Positions 1 through 9,415 are shown, counted from the first letter of the stretch. The stretch is DNA of 64,000 bases from Maioricimonas rarisocia (GCF_007747795.1 NZ_CP036275.1:6688001-6752000), one strand, 5' to 3'. The notes: a model not told the origin generated them from the sequence alone. Translations and numbers: made by a program.

Positions 1-22
1 GCCATGAGCCGATCTGGGTTTG

Positions 23-56
23 ACCGCCCGGCCGGTTACCTGACCGGTCGGGCGGT
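23..56. other. Long GC-rich hairpin at the window edge
   Basis: A 14-bp stem (ACCGCCCGGCCGGT against ACCGGTCGGGCGGT, one G-T pair) closes a 6-base loop. No T-run follows on the plus strand, so it is not a classic intrinsic terminator. It lies upstream of the pilus genes and may end or attenuate a transcript coming from outside the window. Confidence 0.45.
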
Positions 57-128
57 TCGCCCGTCCTGTCGCCAGCCCTGCACGGACCGTCAGGTCCTCT
101 CGGCTGATCACCATCGGAGACCTGTCGC

Positions 129-242
129 ATGTTCCCGTTCTGGCTCGATCTGACCTCCAGCCCCGTCTGGCACACGGCGATGCTGGCTGTCACGGGTTTG
201 ACCATGTACTTGACACACACTCTGTGCCTCGGCGGTCGGTGA
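129..242 (+). CDS. Possible 37-residue hydrophobic peptide upstream of cpaA
   Basis: A short reading frame starts with ATG at 129 and ends with TGA at 240-242. It reads MFPFWLDLTSSPVW and continues with a mostly hydrophobic stretch that could cross a membrane once. It lies 34 bases ahead of the prepilin peptidase gene on the same strand. I see no clear ribosome binding site and recognise no family. It may be a small membrane protein or a chance frame in a leader. Confidence 0.2.
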   Translation: MFPFWLDLTSSPVWHTAMLAVTGLTMYLTHTLCLGGR

Positions 243-276
243 CCTCGATCATCACCATCAGAAAGGTCGGCAAATC

Positions 277-828
277 ATGGATTGGCAAAGTCTTCTCCTC
301 GACAACTGGCCCGTCAAACTGGTCTGCGCGATCCTCATCGTCGCTGCCTGGATCGACGGCAAACAACTTCGCGTCCCCAACTGGATCACCTTTCCCATGG
401 TGTTCGCGGGACTCGCATACAACTCTTGGGCAGGCGGCTGGACCGGACTGGGTGACGCCCTCTTCGGTATGGTCGTGGGCCTGGCCACACTGCTCCCGCT
501 GTACGCCATCGGCGGCATGGGAGCTGGCGACGTCAAACTCATGGCCGGCATCGGCGCCTGGCTGGGAGCAACCGTCACCTGGCACGCCTTCTGCGTTTCC
601 GTCGTCGTCGGCGCCCTCATGGCCATCGTGATGGTCCTGTGGCGGAAGAGCTGGCAGAAACACTACGGCAACTTCATGATGATCCTGCTCGAGTTCCTGA
701 CGGTGAAGAACCCTCGCGAACTGTCCCGGATCGCCGCCGAACGCAAACCGCAGATGCTGCTGCTTCCATATGGGATTCCCATCTGCATCGGCTCCATCGC
801 TTACTTCATGTACGCCGGAATGATCTGA
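277..828 (+). CDS. cpaA: Prepilin peptidase, CpaA/TadV family (A24)
   Basis: Membrane aspartyl protease of 183 residues that cleaves the leader of Flp-type prepilins in the inner membrane. The N-terminal part holds the first catalytic Asp in AAWIDGKQLRVPNW and the second lies in the GxGD signature GGMGAGDVKLMAG. Several hydrophobic segments alternate along the chain, and the N-methyltransferase domain of large PilD proteins is absent, as is usual for CpaA/TadV. ATG at 277 follows AAGG at about 262-265. It is first in a same-strand series with cpaB, cpaC and cpaE, so it should act on the pilin of this Tad system; no pilin gene is visible in the window. Confidence 0.85.
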   Translation: MDWQSLLLDNWPVKLVCAILIVAAWIDGKQLRVPNWITFPMVFAGLAYNSWAGGWTGLGDALFGMVVGLATLLPLYAIGGMGAGDVKLMAGIGAWLGATVTWHAFCVSVVVGALMAIVMVLWRKSWQKHYGNFMMILLEFLTVKNPRELSRIAAERKPQMLLLPYGIPICIGSIAYFMYAGMI

Positions 829-844
829 GTGACACCGTCGGACG

Positions 845-874
845 CGGGGGGACGCAATCACCCCAGTCCCCCCG
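845..874. other. Intergenic hairpin between cpaA and cpaB
   Basis: CGGGGGGAC pairs perfectly with GTCCCCCCG across a 12-base loop. It sits 17 bases after the cpaA stop. No T-run follows, so it may protect an mRNA end or lower read-through rather than act as a Rho-independent terminator. The rest of the 829-1079 gap shows nothing else I can name. Confidence 0.35.
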
Positions 875-1079
875 TCCCTCCGGGACACCCGCGCTGAGAT
901 CTGCCGGAAACGGGATTCGCCTCATACACGAGCGCTTCAACAAAGCCGCCCGAGGCAATCCAAACGGCATAATCGTCATAAACTGAAGCCGTTCTGTTGC
1001 AGTTGCCGATCTACACGAAAGACGTGTGACGTTTCGGCCCGACAGGACGGTGCGACCACCGGCTTCCAAGGTGACCGAA

Positions 1080-2111
1080 ATGAAGCCCAAAACACTCGTC
1101 CTCCTGACTGTTGCCGCCGGATGCGGACTCCTTGCCATGCTGGGCATCCAGCAGGCCATGCAGGGAGGACAGGCCGCAGCCGCGGTCCCGAAAACCAAAG
1201 TACTCGTCGCCGCGCAGGACATCCTGCCTGGCGTCGTGCTGACCAAAGAACTGGTGGCCTTCAAGGAAATGCCGGTCACGTCCGCTCCCGAGGACGGAAT
1301 CTCCACCGAGGAAGAATACGTCGAGCGGGCCCTGATCTATCCGGTCATGGCCGGTGACATCATTCGTCAGTCGAAATTGAGTGAAAAGGGGGGCGGCGGA
1401 CGCTCACTGCAGATTCCCAAGGGGATGCGTGTCATCTCGATTCCCGTCAATGACACTCACACCCTCAGCGGACTGCTCCAGCCCGGAGACCGCGTGGACG
1501 TGCTCGTCACGTACAAGTCACGCAACACGCGCGGAGGCTCCGTCACCAAGACCAAAACACTTCTGGAATACACCGAGGTCTTTTCCGTCGACGCCCGCAC
1601 CGTAACCGACGTCAACGGCGAGACCGCACAGAGTGCGAAAATCGTGTCGCTGCTCGTCACTCCCGAACAGGTCAACTACGTCAAGCTCGCCGAAAACAAG
1701 GGGACGCTCGCGATCTCCTGGCGACACCGGATGGATGACGAACAGGTGCAGATCAGTGAAATCGACGAAACCCTGATGGAAGAACTGCAGGGCACCGTCG
1801 GCATGCACGAATCGCGCGGCGAATTCGCCGGAGAAGGAGACGATGAGTTCGGCGAATCGGAAACGACCGACGTCGCCGACGCCGACCAGGATGTGTCCGC
1901 CTTTCTCGACCAGCAGCAGCAACAGGCACCGCCCGTCGAAGAGGTCGTGCAGGTCAAACCGACCTGGACGATGGACGTCTACGTCGGCAACGACATGAAC
2001 TCACACGAATGGGAAATCCCGGAAGAACAGCTGCAGGAAGAGGCCGGCGCGGCCGCAGGGGCAGACGCCCTCAAGTCCGCCGTCCAGTGGATGTTCGCCC
2101 CGGGGGCCTGA
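1080..2111 (+). CDS. cpaB: Flp pilus assembly protein CpaB/RcpC
   Basis: Periplasmic/outer-membrane partner of the Tad secretin, 343 residues. A hydrophobic N-terminal anchor (about residues 4-24, starting MKPKTLVLLTVAAG) is followed by a SAF domain (about 42-105, TKVLVAAQDILPGVVLTKEL) and the RcpC domain (about 110-205, with LLQPGDRVDVLVTYK). Family members are usually shorter; here an acidic, Gln-rich stretch near residues 240-290 (with a run of Gln) extends the C-terminal part. A GTG at 1026 is in frame, but ATG at 1080 is preferred because AAGG precedes it and the hydrophobic anchor begins directly there. Followed 180 bases later by the secretin gene. Confidence 0.85.
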   Translation: MKPKTLVLLTVAAGCGLLAMLGIQQAMQGGQAAAAVPKTKVLVAAQDILPGVVLTKELVAFKEMPVTSAPEDGISTEEEYVERALIYPVMAGDIIRQSKLSEKGGGGRSLQIPKGMRVISIPVNDTHTLSGLLQPGDRVDVLVTYKSRNTRGGSVTKTKTLLEYTEVFSVDARTVTDVNGETAQSAKIVSLLVTPEQVNYVKLAENKGTLAISWRHRMDDEQVQISEIDETLMEELQGTVGMHESRGEFAGEGDDEFGESETTDVADADQDVSAFLDQQQQQAPPVEEVVQVKPTWTMDVYVGNDMNSHEWEIPEEQLQEEAGAAAGADALKSAVQWMFAPGA

Positions 2112-2291
2112 GAACGAACTGACGACGACTGTTTGAAGACGAACTGCTGCGGCGAACTGACCAGGGATCGGTCCACGTCGCCTCAGCATGAAACCATACC
2201 GATTTGCCGACCTGGGCAGTGCGATCCGGTCCAACCGGGGCCGGATCGTCGCTGCCCGCCGGGCGGTTCTGAGATTCGTTGAGGTGCACGG

Positions 2292-4106
2292 ATGCCAATC
2301 TCGATTCGAAGCGACCGCTGTCTGGCGGCACTGCTGATGCTGGGAGCACTGCTGGCCTGGTTGCCACAGGAGGTCAGAGCCCAGTCCTCCGACGATCCGG
2401 CAGCCGCCGACGTCCAGCCGGGCGAGGAGATCTTTCAGGTCCTCGCTCCTGCGAGCCGGATCAGCATCATCGAACTCGAAACACGAGTGCTCGAGGCTCC
2501 GGCCCGAATTCGCATCGTCGACGGGTTCGATCCCGAGATCCTCAACGTCACCGCACTCTCGCCGACGCGCATTCGCGTTCGTGCCGAACGCCCCGGAATT
2601 ACGACGCTCAAACTCGTCGACGAACACGACCGCGTGTTCAAGATCGAGGTGTTCGTCGAAGGGGACGTTCGCGAACTGCAGGCCTACATCAACCGGCTCT
2701 TTCCCGGTTCCTCGATCGAAGCCGTCCGACTCAAGGAGGATGTCGTCCTCCGCGGATGGGTTACCGAACCGGATCAGATCCCGCAGATCATCGCCGTCGC
2801 ACAGCAGTTCGCCGTCAACGTCCACAACCAGATGCAGGTGGCCGGCGTCAACCTGGTGCAACTCGACGTTCGCGTCATGGAAGTCCAGCGATCGAAGCTG
2901 CGGCAGCTCGGATTCAACTTCGTCCTGAACGGCCAGCAGTACTTCGTTGCCAACTCGATCGGCTCCCTGGCTCCGATCTCGGAAGCGATTCTTCCGTTCG
3001 GTGGCCCCCCCTCCATCAACGTGCAGCAGAGTGCACTGGCGAACTCGTCGATCAACTTCGGCATCACCGGCAACAACGAGATCTTCCAGGGGTTCATCGA
3101 GGCCCTCCAGCGCGAAGCACTCCTGAAAATCCTCGCCGAGCCCAAACTGGTCACCACCAGCGGTCGCCCTGCCACCATGCATTCCGGCGGCGAATTCCCG
3201 ATCCTGGTGCCCCAGTCGCTCGGTACCGTCACCATCGAGTGGCGTGACTTCGGCGTCCGCATGGAAGCGGTCCCGATCGTCCTGGGCAACGGCCGACTGC
3301 GACTCGACATCGCGCCGGAAGTCAGCGAACGGGACTTCAGCAACGCCGTCGACGTCGACGGGCTGGTCGTTCCCGGCATCACCACTCGCCGCGTCAACAC
3401 GCAGGTGGAAATGAAGTTCGGCGAAACACTGATGATCGGCGGGCTCATTTCGACGCGGCGGACCGGCAGCACCGAGAAAGTGCCGTTCCTCGGCGAACTG
3501 CCCTGGATCGGCGCCCTGTTCAGCCGCAAGGAATACACCGTCGGAGAAACCGAACTGGTGATTCTCGTCACCCCGCACATGGTCACCGCCCTGCAGCCCG
3601 GACAGATCCCGCCGATCGGTCCCGGACAGCACACCGATACGCCCCTCGATCGGGAACTGTACATCGACGGCATGCTCGAAGTTCCCAGCTACGGACCGGA
3701 CTGTCCTGACTGCGGCCCCGGGCATCCCGAAATGATCCTGCCTCCGGAAGGAGTCGGCCTCCCGCCGGCAATGCCCCCGGTTCCGGCAGACGGTCCCGGC
3801 CCTGCACCTGGCCCTTACCCGGCACCGGGCCCCGGTCTGATCCCTCCTCCGCCGACCCCGGCTGAAGAAGCCCCGTCGCCGCCCCCCTCGTCCGCCATGC
3901 AGGGAGACCCGCGAACCCGGCTGAATGTCCGGTCGATCCCACCAACATCGACCGCCTCTGCCGAAACGTGGACCATGCCCACATCGGTCGAGAGCAGCCG
4001 CGGCACGTCCGCTCCCCGACTGATTACCCCCGATCGGGCCGCCACATCGAACAGTCCTGTCGACGCCCCCACGCCGACCCTGACCGATCAGTTCGGGCCG
4101 GAATGA
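2292..4106 (+). CDS. cpaC: Tad pilus outer-membrane secretin CpaC/RcpA
   Basis: Forms the outer-membrane pore for the Flp pilus, 604 residues. A signal peptide (about 1-30, ending VRAQS) is followed by the pilus-type N-terminal domain (about 45-115), a BON-like region (about 120-175) and the secretin domain (about 260-435). The secretin hallmark VPFLGELPWIGALF is present, as is the closing segment ETELVILVTPHMV. The last 150 residues are Pro-rich, low in complexity, and likely an exposed or periplasmic tail. ATG at 2292 is preceded by GAGG with 7 bases spacing. It fits between cpaB and cpaE, the usual Tad order. Confidence 0.9.
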   Translation: MPISIRSDRCLAALLMLGALLAWLPQEVRAQSSDDPAAADVQPGEEIFQVLAPASRISIIELETRVLEAPARIRIVDGFDPEILNVTALSPTRIRVRAERPGITTLKLVDEHDRVFKIEVFVEGDVRELQAYINRLFPGSSIEAVRLKEDVVLRGWVTEPDQIPQIIAVAQQFAVNVHNQMQVAGVNLVQLDVRVMEVQRSKLRQLGFNFVLNGQQYFVANSIGSLAPISEAILPFGGPPSINVQQSALANSSINFGITGNNEIFQGFIEALQREALLKILAEPKLVTTSGRPATMHSGGEFPILVPQSLGTVTIEWRDFGVRMEAVPIVLGNGRLRLDIAPEVSERDFSNAVDVDGLVVPGITTRRVNTQVEMKFGETLMIGGLISTRRTGSTEKVPFLGELPWIGALFSRKEYTVGETELVILVTPHMVTALQPGQIPPIGPGQHTDTPLDRELYIDGMLEVPSYGPDCPDCGPGHPEMILPPEGVGLPPAMPPVPADGPGPAPGPYPAPGPGLIPPPPTPAEEAPSPPPSSAMQGDPRTRLNVRSIPPTSTASAETWTMPTSVESSRGTSAPRLITPDRAATSNSPVDAPTPTLTDQFGPE

Positions 4107-4191
4107 TCGTCGATGATTCCCGCGGAGTCACACGGATCCGCGGCCAGTCATCCACGCCGTGCAGACAGGCCCCGTCGGAGAAGAATACACC

Positions 4192-5397
4192 ATGAACAAT
4201 GTAGTCCGCGTCGCCATCGTCGACCCGAATGATGCCAACCGCAGCGCCATCAAAAGCCTGCTTCTGGGCATTGATTCCGTCTGGCTCGAAGCCGAATGCT
4301 CGCGCTACGAGTTCTTCACCGACGTCGTCAACCAGACGCAGCCCGACATTGCCCTGGTCGTCCTCGACTCCGACCCGACCCGCGGCCTCGCGCTCGTCGC
4401 ACAGGTCAGTAACGATCAGCCCAATTGCAACGTGCTGGTCGTCAGCGGCTCTCAGGAAGGCAGCCTGATCCTGCAGGCCATGCGGAACGGAGCCAAGGAA
4501 TTCCTCAGCTCGCCACTGCGTCTCGACGACTTCATGGCGGCCATGGACCGCATCCAGCATGCCTCGGGAGGCGGCCGGTCCGGCGGAAAGGCCCGCCGCA
4601 GTCAGGTGATCACCGTGGGTGGTGCCGGCGGAGGCGTCGGTTGTACAGCCCTGGCGATCAACGTCGCCTGCATCCTGGCCCGCAACGAACAGAACAGCGT
4701 CGTCGTCATCGACCTCGACCTGGCGCTGGGAGATGCCGACGTCTGGCTCGACATCATCCCCGACTACACCATCCAGGACGTCTCGGAGAACATCACGCGG
4801 CTCGACTACTCGCTGCTCAAACGGTCACTCACGCAGCACGCCAGCGGTGCGTTTCTGCTGCCGCGGCCGGTCCACATGGAAGCCGCCCCACCTGTCACGG
4901 CCGACCAGATCCAGCGTGTGGTGGCGCTGCTCAAGGCGACGTTCACGCATGTGGTGATCGACGTCAGCAAGAGCTTCAACCCCATCGACCTGGCCGCGAT
5001 GAAGGCATCGGACAAGGTGCTGCTGGTCACGCAGCTCGATCTCCCCTGCCTGCGGAACGCCGTCCGTTTGACGCAGTTCCTCGACGACCAGGAACTGGGC
5101 GAGAAGGTGAAAGTCATCGTCAACCGCATGGGGCTGGCCGACTCGCAGATCAGTCTCAACAAGGCCCTGGAAACCATCGGCCGGGAAGTTTTCTGGCAGA
5201 TCCCCAACGATTACGCCGTCATGGTCGAGTCGCGCAACAACGGCGTGCCTCTGCTCACCGAAGCACCACGGGCCAAGGTGACCCGTGCCATCGAGCAGCT
5301 TGCCGCCCAGCTTGACGCCAGCGTCGTGGCTCCCACCCCCGAAGACGAAGAGAAGCCCCGCAAGCGGCTGTTCAGCTTTCTCGGCAATACCAAGTAG
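4192..5397 (+). CDS. cpaE: Tad pilus localisation ATPase-like protein CpaE/TadZ
   Basis: 401 residues: a receiver-like domain (about 1-125, with VVLDSDPTRG at the phospho-site strand) followed by a MinD/ParA-type ATPase domain (about 135-385). TadZ proteins place the Tad machine at the pole. The Walker A strand reads GGAGGGVGCTAL, so the usual lysine of GGVGKT is a cysteine; atypical Walker A motifs are known in TadZ. An in-frame ATG further upstream exists at 4159-side, but ATG at 4192 has GGAG at 4177-4180. The genes that usually follow (tadA/cpaF, tadB, tadC) are not here; the next gene is convergent. Confidence 0.85.
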   Translation: MNNVVRVAIVDPNDANRSAIKSLLLGIDSVWLEAECSRYEFFTDVVNQTQPDIALVVLDSDPTRGLALVAQVSNDQPNCNVLVVSGSQEGSLILQAMRNGAKEFLSSPLRLDDFMAAMDRIQHASGGGRSGGKARRSQVITVGGAGGGVGCTALAINVACILARNEQNSVVVIDLDLALGDADVWLDIIPDYTIQDVSENITRLDYSLLKRSLTQHASGAFLLPRPVHMEAAPPVTADQIQRVVALLKATFTHVVIDVSKSFNPIDLAAMKASDKVLLVTQLDLPCLRNAVRLTQFLDDQELGEKVKVIVNRMGLADSQISLNKALETIGREVFWQIPNDYAVMVESRNNGVPLLTEAPRAKVTRAIEQLAAQLDASVVAPTPEDEEKPRKRLFSFLGNTK

Positions 5398-5422
5398 CCG
5401 GTGAGGCGGCCTGCCGTGCCGC

Positions 5423-5707
5423 TCAGTCCGCCGTTGCCGCCACAGTCCGTCCCGCCTGCCGGGTCCGCACGGCATCGATGATCTCGTCCGGCGTCGGCTT
5501 GCGGCCGAAACCCAGCCGGCCGATCCACCCGCGGGAGGTCCAGCGGTTGAAGACCTCTTCGCCGCCATACATGACGCGAAACGTTCCCCACGGGCCTTCG
5601 ACCAGCCGGCTCTCGACGCCGAACTCGTGCCTCAGCGCTTCGGCAATCTGCTCGGCGACCGGTCGGAACCGGCACGTGCGGCAGTAGTAAATCGTGCAGT
5701 CGTTCAT
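5423..5707 (-). CDS. SelW-like Rdx family thioredoxin-fold protein
   Basis: A 94-residue protein starting MNDCTIYYCRTCRFRPVAEQ. The CxxC motif (CRTC, residues about 9-12) after the first beta strand, followed by a helix with EQIAEALRHEFG, is the Rdx/SelT-SelW-SelH pattern; here both positions are Cys, not selenocysteine. The C-terminal part ends with the frequent KPTPDEIIDAV motif. It is likely a small cytosolic redox protein of unknown partner. Convergent with cpaE (25 bases apart). Confidence 0.8.
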   Translation of the reverse strand: MNDCTIYYCRTCRFRPVAEQIAEALRHEFGVESRLVEGPWGTFRVMYGGEEVFNRWTSRGWIGRLGFGRKPTPDEIIDAVRTRQAGRTVAATAD

Positions 5708-5760
5708 CGCACCACGCCTGTCACCGCCTCAGGAATCCGTCACCACCCCTGCGTGACGAT

Positions 5761-5789
5761 TTGGAGTGCCGCAGTCAGGTCGCTATAGT
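5761..5789 (+). promoter_or_regulatory. Candidate sigma-70 promoter for folC
   Basis: TTGGAG at 5761-5766 and TATAGT at 5784-5789 are separated by exactly 17 bases. Transcription would begin near 5796, leaving too short a leader for the ATG at 5806, which supports the later ATG at 5881 as the folC start. Inferred from sequence only. Confidence 0.4.
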
Positions 5790-5880
5790 GTTCGCCGATC
5801 GCTCTATGAGCGACCCGACACGGGATCGACGCTCAGTCCAGCCGCCCGGCGGGTTGCCGGACCAGGTCGGATCGACGCGT

Positions 5881-7341
5881 ATGCAGGATTTTGAGACACA
5901 CGACCGACCGATTCAACCGCCACCCGCGGCCCCTTCGGAATCCCCTGCCGCTGCGGACGCGCCCGACCGCTATCAGGCCGCGCTCGACTACATCTATCGC
6001 CGGATCGACTACGAGCGAACGTCACTCCGCCGCCGCCATCTCGCCGACTTCAAACTGCAGCGCCCGGCCGAACTGCTCCGCCGCCTCGGCTCGCCACACG
6101 AGCAGATTCCCGCCGTCCACATTGCCGGCACCAAGGGAAAGGGCTCGACCGCGGCCATGGTGGCTTCGATGCTGACCGGCTGCGGCTACCGCGTTGGCCT
6201 GTTCACCTCGCCCCACATGGTCCGTTTCGAAGAGCGGATGACCGTCGACGGACGGATGCCCGGGGCCGACCAGCTCTGCTCGCTGACCGATCGCGTGCGC
6301 GAGGTGGCCGATGCCCTGCAGAATGACGATCCGGCGATGGCACCGACGTTCTTCGAGATCACGACGGCCCTGGCCTGGCTGTACTTTCTCGAAGAAGGCG
6401 CCGATATCGTCGTGCTCGAAACCGGTCTCGGCGGACGCCTGGACACGACCACCCTCTGCCGGCCGCTGGTCACGCTCATCACCAGCATCAGCTACGACCA
6501 CACCGCGTTGCTGGGACGGACACTGCGGGCCATCGCCCGGGAGAAAGCCGGCATCGCCAAGGCGGATGTCCCGATGCTCAGCGGTGTCTGCGATGCCGAA
6601 CCGGCCGAGCCGATTGCCGCCGCCTGCCGCACCGTCGGTGCCACGCTGTACCAGGTCGACCGCGACATTCGGATCGTTCCCGGTCAACTTGCTCACGCGT
6701 CCTCAGCACCGGATCTGCCCCGGTTTTCGGTGTCAGTCGAAACGCCCTGGCGGAAACATGTCGAGGTTCCGGTCCCGCTGCCGGGCATCCACCAGGCCAG
6801 AAACGCCGGGCTGGCGCTGGCCGCCATGGACGTCCTCGATCATCGCGGATTCCCCTGTCCCCAGGAGTCGCTTACCGCAGGACTGGCAGCAGTCCGCTGC
6901 CCCTTGCGGGTGGAAGTCATGCAGCAGGCACCGCTCATGATCGTCGATTCTGCCCACAACGGCGCTTCGATGGAGGCACTCTGCCAGACACTCGCAGCGG
7001 TTCCCGTTCAGCGACGCGTCGCGGTCTTCGGTACGTCACGAGACAAGGATGCCGCGGCGATGCTCCGTCAACTGGATGCAGCTTTCGACGAGCTGATCCT
7101 CACACAGTACCTGTCCAATCCGCGGGCGCTGCCAATCGGCGAGCTGGCCCGGATTGCTGCAGAGCTCAAGTCCCCGTGGAAGACAGCCGCCTCGCCGGAT
7201 GCCGCACTGCAGCTGGCCCGACAGTCGGCCGATGAGCAGGACCTGGTCTGCATTACCGGGTCGTTTTTCCTGGCCGCGGAGACACGGGAACTGCTCACGT
7301 CCCGCAGTGAATCGGCCGCGCAGGCACGCACCTCCGGTTAG
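5881..7341 (+). CDS. folC: Folylpolyglutamate/dihydrofolate synthase
   Basis: Adds glutamate to (tetrahydro)folate and joins Glu to dihydropteroate, using ATP; cytosolic, 486 residues. The P-loop IAGTKGKGSTAAM and the following SPHMVRFEERM and ETGLGGRLDTT motifs are diagnostic of FolC, and the C-terminal Mur ligase domain carries DSAHN. The start is uncertain: ATG at 5881 gives about 40 residues of Pro-rich leader before YQAALDYIY, where the family core begins, and ATG at 5806 would give 25 more. Neither has a good Shine-Dalgarno; the promoter-like sequence at 5761-5789 favours 5881. Confidence 0.9.
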   Translation: MQDFETHDRPIQPPPAAPSESPAAADAPDRYQAALDYIYRRIDYERTSLRRRHLADFKLQRPAELLRRLGSPHEQIPAVHIAGTKGKGSTAAMVASMLTGCGYRVGLFTSPHMVRFEERMTVDGRMPGADQLCSLTDRVREVADALQNDDPAMAPTFFEITTALAWLYFLEEGADIVVLETGLGGRLDTTTLCRPLVTLITSISYDHTALLGRTLRAIAREKAGIAKADVPMLSGVCDAEPAEPIAAACRTVGATLYQVDRDIRIVPGQLAHASSAPDLPRFSVSVETPWRKHVEVPVPLPGIHQARNAGLALAAMDVLDHRGFPCPQESLTAGLAAVRCPLRVEVMQQAPLMIVDSAHNGASMEALCQTLAAVPVQRRVAVFGTSRDKDAAAMLRQLDAAFDELILTQYLSNPRALPIGELARIAAELKSPWKTAASPDAALQLARQSADEQDLVCITGSFFLAAETRELLTSRSESAAQARTSG

Positions 7342-7404
7342 CGAAAGCAGCGTGTCGCCGTTCCGAGAGTTGCTGCGCGGGGAAGAAACGCGGCCTGCAC
7401 TGCA

Positions 7405-8931
7405 CTACCGGGTCAGAGAGTCTTCCGGCGGCTCAGCTTCTTCGCGTTCCTGCGCCGGCTCGTCGCGACGACGCTTCCGGGTGAATGCCAGCAGCAGGCC
7501 ACCCAGCCCCATCAGAGCGAAGGACGACGGCTCCGGGATGACATTGACTGCGGTGTCGAATGCGCAGCGATTGAATCGCACGTTCTGCAGATTGATCTTG
7601 TCGGCAACAAGCTGAACGCATCCCTGAGCGTTGTTAATGTGAATCTCGCCACCACTGTGCCCGAGATTCCAGAACGCGACGCCGTTCAGAATCGTATTGT
7701 CGAACGAGTACGTTACCCCCTTCTTGTCGTCATCCGTGTAGAAGAGGATGCTGTCCGTTCCGATGTTGTCTCCGGCCAGCACGTTGGCCTGAGAGATATC
7801 CATGATCTGGCCCGGATGTGATCCGGTTTCGGCATGCCCCGTGGTTCCCGGCAGGCGGAAGATCACCTGTGCCGTCGGGTCGACCGCGTTGATGACAAAG
7901 TTCATATTCTGCAGCAGGAACGCATTCCCTCCGGTCAGCACGTCGATCACGGTGATCCCTGACTGCAGCAGTGTCAGCGTCAGGTTCTCGCCGCTGCTGC
8001 TCAGGCTGATCGGACCGGTCGTGCTCGCCGTCGAAAAGTTGCTCGGATTGCTGCTGTTGAAGCCCCCATCCAGCGTTCCCTGATTGGTGACAAGGTCCAG
8101 CGTCGCGGTGGCCACGGCATTCCCGATGGCCGTCGCGGCTGTGGCCAGCTCCGCGAGAAGATCCGTATGGTCGACCTGGTTGACCCCAGGATACTTGGGT
8201 GCGCCGGACGACTTGACGGTCCCGATCTTTGCATCCTGGTTCGCGTTGAGCGTCAGCGAGTCCGTGTCCGCATCCGCCTTGACGAAAACCCCCTGCTGCA
8301 GATTCGGCACGAGTTTCCCGTTCTTGTCCATGAAAAACGTGTTCGGGTAGCCCGGAACCATCTCCGTTGCACCGGCGATCGGGTCGCCGTTGTCATCGAC
8401 TTCCTGAACCTCGATGTAGTCATTGAAGAACGAGTTCGACGAAGTGATGACATCCTCGATGTTGGCGGACGAGGTAACTTCCACGCCGATCGCAGGATCG
8501 GCATAGATGCCGACGTTCGAAAAACTTGCAGCTCCGTCCGGATGCGTGACCGCGATATTGCCGGTGTACGTCACCCCCTGGAAGACATCCTGGGCATTGG
8601 AAGGAAGAACAGGCGGCACGCTACCGATCAGGTCCGGCCAGCCCGTCCCCGGATCGTCGGTGAGCTTGTCACTGAGGAAACCGCTGGTCGACGGCACCGG
8701 CGCCCGCATCGCGCCCAGTTCGTTGTTGCTTCCGTCCATCGCGATACCGACCCCGACGTTCGAATCGGGCGGCGCCGGTTGGTTATTCTGCGGCCCCATC
8801 GAGATGATAAGGTACTTGCTGCTCTCCTGCGTTGAGAACAACGGGGAGTCAGCATCCGCCGCGCGTCCGAAGGCACACAGCACGACGAACACGATCGCAG
8901 GCACGAGGCGCAGGAGACGGGAATCTCGCAT
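7405..8931 (-). CDS. Secreted PEP-CTERM protein of unknown function
   Basis: 508 residues. The signal peptide covers about residues 1-28 (MRDSRLLRLVPAIVFVVLCAFG). The body is rich in Ser, Thr, Asn and Asp like other secreted surface proteins and shows no domain I recognise. Near the C-terminus VIPEPSSFALMGLGGLLLAFTRKRRR is a PEP-CTERM sorting signal (motif, membrane span, basic cluster), recognised by an exosortase in the inner membrane. Unusually, about 20 acidic residues follow the basic cluster. ATG at 8931 is chosen over earlier in-frame starts because GGAG lies 8 bases before it and the signal peptide starts there. Divergent from the TPR gene. Confidence 0.7.
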   Translation of the reverse strand: MRDSRLLRLVPAIVFVVLCAFGRAADADSPLFSTQESSKYLIISMGPQNNQPAPPDSNVGVGIAMDGSNNELGAMRAPVPSTSGFLSDKLTDDPGTGWPDLIGSVPPVLPSNAQDVFQGVTYTGNIAVTHPDGAASFSNVGIYADPAIGVEVTSSANIEDVITSSNSFFNDYIEVQEVDDNGDPIAGATEMVPGYPNTFFMDKNGKLVPNLQQGVFVKADADTDSLTLNANQDAKIGTVKSSGAPKYPGVNQVDHTDLLAELATAATAIGNAVATATLDLVTNQGTLDGGFNSSNPSNFSTASTTGPISLSSSGENLTLTLLQSGITVIDVLTGGNAFLLQNMNFVINAVDPTAQVIFRLPGTTGHAETGSHPGQIMDISQANVLAGDNIGTDSILFYTDDDKKGVTYSFDNTILNGVAFWNLGHSGGEIHINNAQGCVQLVADKINLQNVRFNRCAFDTAVNVIPEPSSFALMGLGGLLLAFTRKRRRDEPAQEREEAEPPEDSLTR

Positions 8932-9415
8932 TGGGCCAACTCCGACATCCTGAAGAGGGCCCGTCATGTCGCGTTTCCGAAGGCTGGCGCGACATCTCCC
9001 GGTGGAAAAGTATTCTTCCAGTGCAGTCCGCATGACGGACTCACCAATGACATCCGCTCAATTCCGGATTCAATACCGTTCTGCTTATCAGGTCAAACAC
9101 AAAACGCCTGCTGCCTCCAGATTCCGCATACTCAGTGGTATCACTCCGGTCACCTGCGACCGCAGAGTGCTGTTCACCTCCAGTCGTCAGTCCCGACACG
9201 TCTTCCGCGAACTCTGAATTCCCGGCCCGGCGGTCCGTCGCCACAGGGGGTTGACTCCCTACCCTCCGCGCGTGAAGCTGGGCAATCAGTGGTGGACGAA
9301 CCAGCACGTTTGGAGTCACATCTGTCTGTGCGGTGTCGTCGGGCGGGCCGGAAGGTGGAATCACGCGTTCCGTCACTGCCACACGGCGCGCTTACCGCCG
9401 TCTTAAGACTCGGTC
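8932..9415. other. Intergenic region between divergent genes
   Basis: 484 bases between the starts of the PEP-CTERM and TPR genes. It must hold the promoters for both, but I could not pick a convincing -35/-10 pair on either strand. No small gene, repeat or strong hairpin was seen. Confidence 0.4.

Noticed and set aside
2001-3725. 574-codon open frame opposite cpaC
   Set aside because: Codons are a mirror of the strongly supported secretin frame; composition is biased and no family features are seen.
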